From assembly GCA_016219275.1 (NCBI GenBank), contig JACRBM010000054.1, positions 110,562 to 174,561 of the forward strand: a stretch of 64,000 nt of DNA, given 5' to 3'. This document shows positions 59,326-64,000 of this stretch, in pieces. How positions within the stretch are numbered: the first letter of the stretch is position 1; each line of letters starts with the position of its first letter. The notes beneath the pieces were generated by a model. That model was given only the letters and a program-made list of their open reading frames with translations, had not been told where the DNA came from and searched no databases. The position numbers were made by a program, and so were the translations under genes. Source of the stretch: Chloroflexota bacterium. Its GTDB lineage: Bacteria; Chloroflexota; Anaerolineae; UBA4142.

Positions 59326-61251
59326 ATGCAAGCACAAGCCACACCGGGTCGCCAACGCGAACGCGGCGCTAAAATGAATACCGCCGCGCTCGGTCGCGCG
59401 ATTCGCTATTTGTTGCGCTACCGTAAGCTCACCGCGATCGCGTATGCCAGTCTCTTCGTCTCGACACTCGCGCAACTGATGGTTCCCCAACTCGTGCAAA
59501 GCACGATTGACGTCATCACGAACGGCGTTCTCGCGAAAACGCTTTTGAAACTGCCGGCGTCCGTCCAGACCGTCGCGGCGCAACGCCTCGGAACCTCGCT
59601 CGATCAAATGCGTCTCAATCAAGTCAACGCGGAAACCTGGCTCATCGCCGCGGGCGTCGGCGTGCTCGGCTTTGCGATCATGCGCGGACTGTTCGCGTTC
59701 TCGCAGGCGTTCAACGCCGAGCGCACATCGCAAAGCATCGCGTACGATCTCCGCAACGAACTGTTCGCGAAAATTCAGCGGCTTTCATTTTCGTATCACG
59801 ATCAAACACAAACCGGACAATTGATGATTCGCGCGACCGACGATGTGGACAAAGTCCGCATGTTCATCGGGCAAGGTCTGCTGATGGGCATGCAGGCGCT
59901 CATCTTTTTGGTCGGCACACTCGTCTTTCTCTTGCTCACGAACGTTCAACTGACCATCGCCGTACTGCCGACGCTGCCCATCGCGATGATTTTGTTCATG
60001 GTGTTCGGCGCGGTCAGTCAACCGCTATTTACTCAAGTGCAGATTCGGCTGTCGCGGCTGAACACGATCCTGCAAGAAAATCTCGCGGGCATCAAGGTCG
60101 TCAAAGCGTTCGTGCGCGAAGCGAGCGAACAAAAGAAATTCAACGCCGCCGCCGCCGATTTAATCCAACAACAGCTCGTCGTCGGTCGCGTCTTTTCATT
60201 CCTGTTTCCGTTCATCTTTCTCATCGCGAACCTGGGACAAGCCGCGGTGCTGTACTTTGGCAGTCAGCAAATGCTCGCCGGCACGCTCACGCTGGGCGAG
60301 TGGCAAAAGTTTTCGCTCTACCTGATTTTCGTATTTTTCCCGCTCGGTCAACTCGGTTTCATCATCTCGCAAATGTCGCAAGCGTCCGCGTCCGCCACGC
60401 GCATTTTTGAAATTCTCGACACGCAGAACGACGTGACCGACAAACCAAACGCGCGCGCGCTGCCGCCGATTCGAGGCAATGTGAAATTCGAAAACGTGAC
60501 CTTTCGTTATTTCGGCAACAGCGACCCCGTTTTATCCAAGGTCAATCTCGAAGCCGCGCCAGGCGAAACGGTCGCATTGCTCGGCGCGACCGGCAGCGGC
60601 AAAACGACGATCATCAACTTGTTGCCGCGCTTTTACGACGTGAGCGAAGGGCGCGTGTTGATTGACGGCGACGATGTGCGCGACGTCAAAATTGATTCGC
60701 TCCGTTCGCAGATCGGCATCGTATTGCAAGACACCACGCTCTTTAGCGGCACGGTTCGCGATAACATCGCGTTCGGTCGTCCCGACGCGACGATGGACCA
60801 AGTCATTGCGGCGGCGCAAGCCGCGGCGGCGCATGATTTCATCGTCGAGTTTCCCGATGGCTATGACACGATGGTCGGCGAACGCGGCGCGACGTTGAGC
60901 GGCGGACAAAAGCAACGCGTCGCGATTGCGCGCGCGCTTTTGCTCGATCCGCGCATTCTCATTCTCGACGATTCGACGAGTAGCGTAGACCTCGCGACCG
61001 AATATCGCATTCAAAAGGCGCTCGATCAATTGATGAAAGGTCGCACGAGTTTCGTCATCGCGCAACGCATCAGCACGGTCTTGAACGCGGATCAGATTCT
61101 CGTGCTCGATCAAGGCGAAATCGTCGCGCGCGGCAAGCATGAAGAATTGATGGAGAACAGCGAAATCTACGCCGAGATTTACAACTCGCAACTCGTCGGC
61201 GACATCGCGATGGACAATCCTCTCGCGAAGGTTGCGGCGGAGGTCGGTTAA
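59326..61251 (+). CDS. ABC exporter half-transporter with a degenerate ATP site
   Basis: The 641-residue protein has six membrane helices and an ATPase domain with Walker A GATGSGKTT, signature TLSGGQKQR and Walker B ILILDDSTSSVD. The catalytic Glu after Walker B is replaced by Asp (DD), and the H-loop His is Gln (VIAQRIS). This is the pattern of the inactive-site partner in heterodimeric exporters such as TM287 or BmrC. It pairs with the next gene, two bases downstream. Substrate is probably a drug or lipid (inference). Confidence 0.93.
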   Translation: MQAQATPGRQRERGAKMNTAALGRAIRYLLRYRKLTAIAYASLFVSTLAQLMVPQLVQSTIDVITNGVLAKTLLKLPASVQTVAAQRLGTSLDQMRLNQVNAETWLIAAGVGVLGFAIMRGLFAFSQAFNAERTSQSIAYDLRNELFAKIQRLSFSYHDQTQTGQLMIRATDDVDKVRMFIGQGLLMGMQALIFLVGTLVFLLLTNVQLTIAVLPTLPIAMILFMVFGAVSQPLFTQVQIRLSRLNTILQENLAGIKVVKAFVREASEQKKFNAAAADLIQQQLVVGRVFSFLFPFIFLIANLGQAAVLYFGSQQMLAGTLTLGEWQKFSLYLIFVFFPLGQLGFIISQMSQASASATRIFEILDTQNDVTDKPNARALPPIRGNVKFENVTFRYFGNSDPVLSKVNLEAAPGETVALLGATGSGKTTIINLLPRFYDVSEGRVLIDGDDVRDVKIDSLRSQIGIVLQDTTLFSGTVRDNIAFGRPDATMDQVIAAAQAAAAHDFIVEFPDGYDTMVGERGATLSGGQKQRVAIARALLLDPRILILDDSTSSVDLATEYRIQKALDQLMKGRTSFVIAQRISTVLNADQILVLDQGEIVARGKHEELMENSEIYAEIYNSQLVGDIAMDNPLAKVAAEVG

Positions 61252-61253
61252 CC

Positions 61254-63200
61254 ATGTTCCACAATCCTCGTATGATTTTAGAGCGCGAGACGTGCAAACC
61301 GAAAAATCCGTTTGCAACCCTCGCGCGTTTTAGCGATTATTTCAAACCTTACTGGCTCGTGTTGATCGCAGTCGCGATCTTGATGATCGTCGGCGCATGG
61401 ACCCAGGTCATCGCGCCCGACCTGATCGGGCAAGTCGTGGATTGTTTTCTCACGCCAGCCAGCGCGAACAATTTTCAACAAATTCCCGGCGTGGGGCAAA
61501 CCGCCGCGCGTCCGACGAATTGCTGGTACACCACGGTCAACCCGAATCGCACGATGGAGGAAACGCTCGCCGGCGTCGGCGGCTTGATCGGGATTCTCAC
61601 CGGGCTGTACATTCTCGGCGCGATCATGGGCGGCTTGCAATTTTACTTGATGACCTGGGCAGGTCAACACGTCCTCAATCAAATTCGCATCCAGGTTTTC
61701 CAACACTTGCATCGTCTTTCAATTGGGTACTATGCCGAGAATGAAGCGGGCAATGTGATGAGCCGCATCACGAATGACACCGAAACGATTCAGCATGCCG
61801 TGTCGTTCGCGCTCGTCCAAGTGTTGGGCGGTACACTGCTCCTGGTGTGGATCGCGTGGAACATGCTCAACAAGAGCGTGCCGTACGCGCTGACCAGTAT
61901 GCTCGTCATGCCGTTGATGGTGCTCGCGACGACCTGGATTTCCGGCCAAGCGCGCAAAGCGTTTCGCACGACGCGCAAGGAAATCGGGAATGTGAACGCG
62001 AACTTGCAGGAAAGCATCGCGGGAGTGCGCGAGGTGCAAGCATTCAATCGCGAAGCCGCGAACATCGCGGATTTCGAACGCGCGAACGCGGCGAATCGCG
62101 ATGCGAACATTCGCGCGGTCGCGTTCACCGCCGCGCTCGCGCCAACGCTCGAAGCGCTGGGCTATCTCGCAATTGCAATTGTCGTCATCGTCGGCGGCAT
62201 TGCGCTGTTACGCGATCAGGTTTTGTTCGGCACGGTCATCTCGCTCGGCTTGGTCGTGACATTCCTGGGTTACGTGCAACGCTTCAACCAGCCGATTCAA
62301 ATGATCTCAGTCTTGTGGACGAACATTCAAAGCGCGATTGCTGGCGGCGAACGCATTTTCGATCTGCTCGACACGCAACCGGACATCGCCGATCAACCGC
62401 ACGCGCGCGCGATGCCGGAAATTCGCGGCGTCGTCGAGTTCGATCACGTCAGCGCGGCGTACAAAAAAGACCAACTCGTGTTGAACGACGTGAGTCTCCG
62501 CGCCGAACCAGGTCAAACGGTCGCGATTGTCGGACCGACCGGCGCGGGCAAGACGACGATCATCAATTTGATTCCGCGCTTTTACGATGTCGTTGAAGGC
62601 ACGGTCAAGATAGATGGCGTGGACGTGCGCGAGGTGACGAGCGCATCGCTCCGCAAACAAATCGGGATTGTCTTGCAGGACACGTTCTTGTTCAGCGATA
62701 CGGTGATGAACAACATCCGCTACGGTCGTCTCGACGCGACGGACGACGAGGTCATCGCCGCAGCGCGACTCGTGCATGCGGATTCGTTCATCGAACGATT
62801 GCCGAAGCAGTACGCGACCGTGCTCGGCGAACGCGGCACGGGATTGAGCCAGGGTCAGCGCCAGTTGATTTCGATTGCGCGCGCCGCGCTCGCGAACCCG
62901 CGCATCTTGATTCTGGACGAGGCGACGTCGTCGGTGGACACGCGCACGGAACGCTTGATCCAACACGCGTTGGAACAACTGCTCGAAGGACGCACGAGTT
63001 TCGTCATTGCGCACCGCTTGTCCACGATTCGCCACGCCGATCAAGTGCTCGTCATACAAGACGGCGAGATCGTCGAGCGCGGCACGCACGATGAACTGCT
63101 CGCGCGCGGCGGCGTATATCACGGTTTGTACATGAGCCAGTTCCGCCGGGAAGAGCAACCGTCGAGCACGAAAGCAGGATTGCCGGTGGCGGCGGAATAA
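61254..63200 (+). CDS. ABC exporter half-transporter with the active ATP site
   Basis: The 648-residue partner has a long extracytoplasmic loop (about residues 75-105), six helices and an ATPase domain. Walker A is GPTGAGKTT, Walker B ILILDEATSSVD with the catalytic Glu, and the H-loop reads VIAHRLSTIRHAD. Its signature is GLSQGQRQL instead of LSGGQ, complementing the degenerate site of the first subunit. The two form one heterodimer. The gene ends with a terminator. Confidence 0.93.
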   Translation: MFHNPRMILERETCKPKNPFATLARFSDYFKPYWLVLIAVAILMIVGAWTQVIAPDLIGQVVDCFLTPASANNFQQIPGVGQTAARPTNCWYTTVNPNRTMEETLAGVGGLIGILTGLYILGAIMGGLQFYLMTWAGQHVLNQIRIQVFQHLHRLSIGYYAENEAGNVMSRITNDTETIQHAVSFALVQVLGGTLLLVWIAWNMLNKSVPYALTSMLVMPLMVLATTWISGQARKAFRTTRKEIGNVNANLQESIAGVREVQAFNREAANIADFERANAANRDANIRAVAFTAALAPTLEALGYLAIAIVVIVGGIALLRDQVLFGTVISLGLVVTFLGYVQRFNQPIQMISVLWTNIQSAIAGGERIFDLLDTQPDIADQPHARAMPEIRGVVEFDHVSAAYKKDQLVLNDVSLRAEPGQTVAIVGPTGAGKTTIINLIPRFYDVVEGTVKIDGVDVREVTSASLRKQIGIVLQDTFLFSDTVMNNIRYGRLDATDDEVIAAARLVHADSFIERLPKQYATVLGERGTGLSQGQRQLISIARAALANPRILILDEATSSVDTRTERLIQHALEQLLEGRTSFVIAHRLSTIRHADQVLVIQDGEIVERGTHDELLARGGVYHGLYMSQFRREEQPSSTKAGLPVAAE

Positions 63201-63204
63201 ATGA

Positions 63205-63248
63205 CAAAACCCGAAGGTCTGCTTGCGCGAGACCCATCGGGTTTTTTG
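63205..63248 (+). terminator. Intrinsic terminator of the MarR-ABC operon
   Basis: Outer stem CAAAACCCGA with TCGGGTTTTTTG and inner GGTCT/AGACC, ending in TTTTTT, five bases after the stop. Confidence 0.8.
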
Positions 63249-63303
63249 TTTCGGTTAGAACCTGAAAGCTACGGCGTCGGCATTTGTACGCTGAGTTGTG
63301 CGA

Positions 63304-63720
63304 TCACACCTGATTTTGCATGGGCAACGGGATGCCAAGCAATTGTGATAAATCTTGGTTTGAAATGGGGTCATCTTCCACAATTTTCCCATCCGCGAGA
63401 CGATAATATGTCATACCTCGTACAGAAAAGGTTTTGCCGGTTGGCTTGGAACCCATGACTGAACCTGTATAAGTTCCAGTGTAGGTAAAGCGCGCCACAA
63501 CCTCGTCTCCTTCCGCCACCAGGTTCTCGACCGTAAGATGAAAGTTGGGGATAGCCGTTTTCATCAGTCCGCTCAATTGCTTTAAAGAATCAACGCCCTG
63601 TCCGGTTGCACGGTTCACGTAGTTGGGAGCGCAAAGTTGGTCTAACACTGACATATTTCCCTTGTCAAGAACTTCTGTAATGAAACGTCGCACGATGATC
63701 TTGTTACCTTCTTGTGACAT
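63304..63720 (-). CDS. SnoaL-like polyketide cyclase/ester cyclase family protein
   Basis: The 138-residue product has the SnoaL pattern: IIVRRFITEVLDKGNMSVLD, LCAPNYVNRATGQGVDSL, AIPNFHLTVENLVAEGDEV, VARFTYTGTYTGSVMG, PTGKTFSVRGMTYYRLADGK and IVEDDPISNQDLSQLLGIP. It is an NTF2-like fold with unknown ligand. AGGAG is ten bases before the ATG at 63720; the frame opens to 63765. Confidence 0.88.
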   Translation of the reverse strand: MSQEGNKIIVRRFITEVLDKGNMSVLDQLCAPNYVNRATGQGVDSLKQLSGLMKTAIPNFHLTVENLVAEGDEVVARFTYTGTYTGSVMGSKPTGKTFSVRGMTYYRLADGKIVEDDPISNQDLSQLLGIPLPMQNQV

Positions 63721-63895
63721 GGTTATTTCTCCTATGAATTGTGCGCGCTCTGTAGCAAAGCGCACGAATGGTTGCTGATAAGTAGCAACGAAAACTATTC
63801 GGCGCGGATCGCACCGAACTGAAAATACTATAGCATAAAACGGCTTGACACTACGTCTATTCGCAGTACCGCAAAACTCACTTTTTGACTAAACA

Positions 63896-63952
63896 GGGTT
63901 CTCATGCACACTGTCTCTATCCTACCAAAGAAAGAGCAGCGCATGAGAACCC
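63896..63952. repeat. Imperfect hairpin, possible end of a mobile element
   Basis: GGGTTCTCATGC (63896-63907) and its complement (63941-63952) with short inner matches (CTG/CAG, TCT/AGA). The gap 63721-63895 before it shows no gene. It lies at the edge, so its extent cannot be judged. Confidence 0.45.
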
Positions 63953-64000
63953 CAAAGACATTATACCATACGACGCCGACGATATATCCCTGTGAATTGA
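63904..64000 (+). CDS. Possible partial ORF at the right edge
   Basis: An open frame from ATG 63904 (or 63943) runs to the window end, reading MHTVSILPKKEQRMRTPKTL and on through YHTTPTIYPCEL. It is open for 32 codons without a stop. The hairpin around its start suggests the left end of an insertion sequence, but no transposase motif is within the window. Low support. Confidence 0.3.
   Translation, partial: MHTVSILPKKEQRMRTPKTLYHTTPTIYPCEL

Noticed and set aside
59326..63200. Degenerate ABC residues as signs of pseudogenes
   Set aside because: The Asp-for-Glu, Gln-for-His and LSQGQ changes are the complementary pattern known from active heterodimeric exporters.

Overview
The window reads as part of a Chloroflexota (Anaerolineae-like) chromosome. 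The inference rests on protein style: many lipoproteins and exported proteins carry long Thr/Pro/Ala stalks, and DUF5666-like, LysM-cupredoxin and long PAS/GAF c-di-GMP proteins sit among housekeeping genes (alaS, tyrS, moeA, ctaB). The DNA is GC-rich by eye and densely coded on both strands. The gaps, and several genes, are full of short palindromic or ladder-like repeats. No rRNA, tRNA or CRISPR array was seen.

Layout. 1-6300: the alaS start, a Uma2 nuclease, an anchored protein, then a leftward operon for an aldehyde:ferredoxin oxidoreductase (AOR), its Tat-exported Fe-S partner and an unrecognised triple-repeat protein. That operon has a consensus promoter, a possible pseudoknot and an intrinsic terminator in its leader. 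6300-13000: tyrS, exported stalk proteins, moeA and a phosphoesterase. 13000-16070: a tightly overlapped operon nudix-ASCH-channel-epimerase-phosphoesterase. 16200-20700: 5-oxoprolinase genes pxpA-pxpB-(hydrolase-like)-pxpC. 20800-31500: a phosphodiesterase, MFS, CapA, ChrB, a diguanylate cyclase, a NosD-like beta-helix protein and a LysM-cupredoxin protein. 31600-36000: fadN and fadA, split by a four-helix-bundle gene lying between inverted repeats. 36000-41900: a DUF433 protein, an MrfA-like helicase with an inserted HNH domain, MFS, ribokinase and GNAT. 42100-46200: two DUF35 proteins and two thiolase-fold proteins lacking the usual catalytic residues, interrupted by a GxxExxY gene between inverted repeats and preceded by a leader-peptide attenuator. 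46400-56050: a histidine kinase, a REC-PAS-GGDEF protein and a very long PAS/GAF...HD-GYP reading frame broken by one TAG. 56280-64000: DUF47, ctaB, a small barrel protein, MarR with a heterodimeric ABC exporter, a SnoaL-like protein and a possible mobile-element edge.

The main themes are: (1) two leftward operons (AOR and the thiolase-like set) whose leaders contain an intrinsic terminator that can only regulate the downstream genes, because the upstream genes point the other way; (2) single-gene cassettes bounded by inverted repeats and placed between operon genes; (3) palindromic elements that have entered coding sequence in frame (epimerase, helicase); and (4) a large c-di-GMP signalling block. 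Coordinates and starts come from reading the sequence by eye. No database search was possible, so family names rest on recognised motifs.
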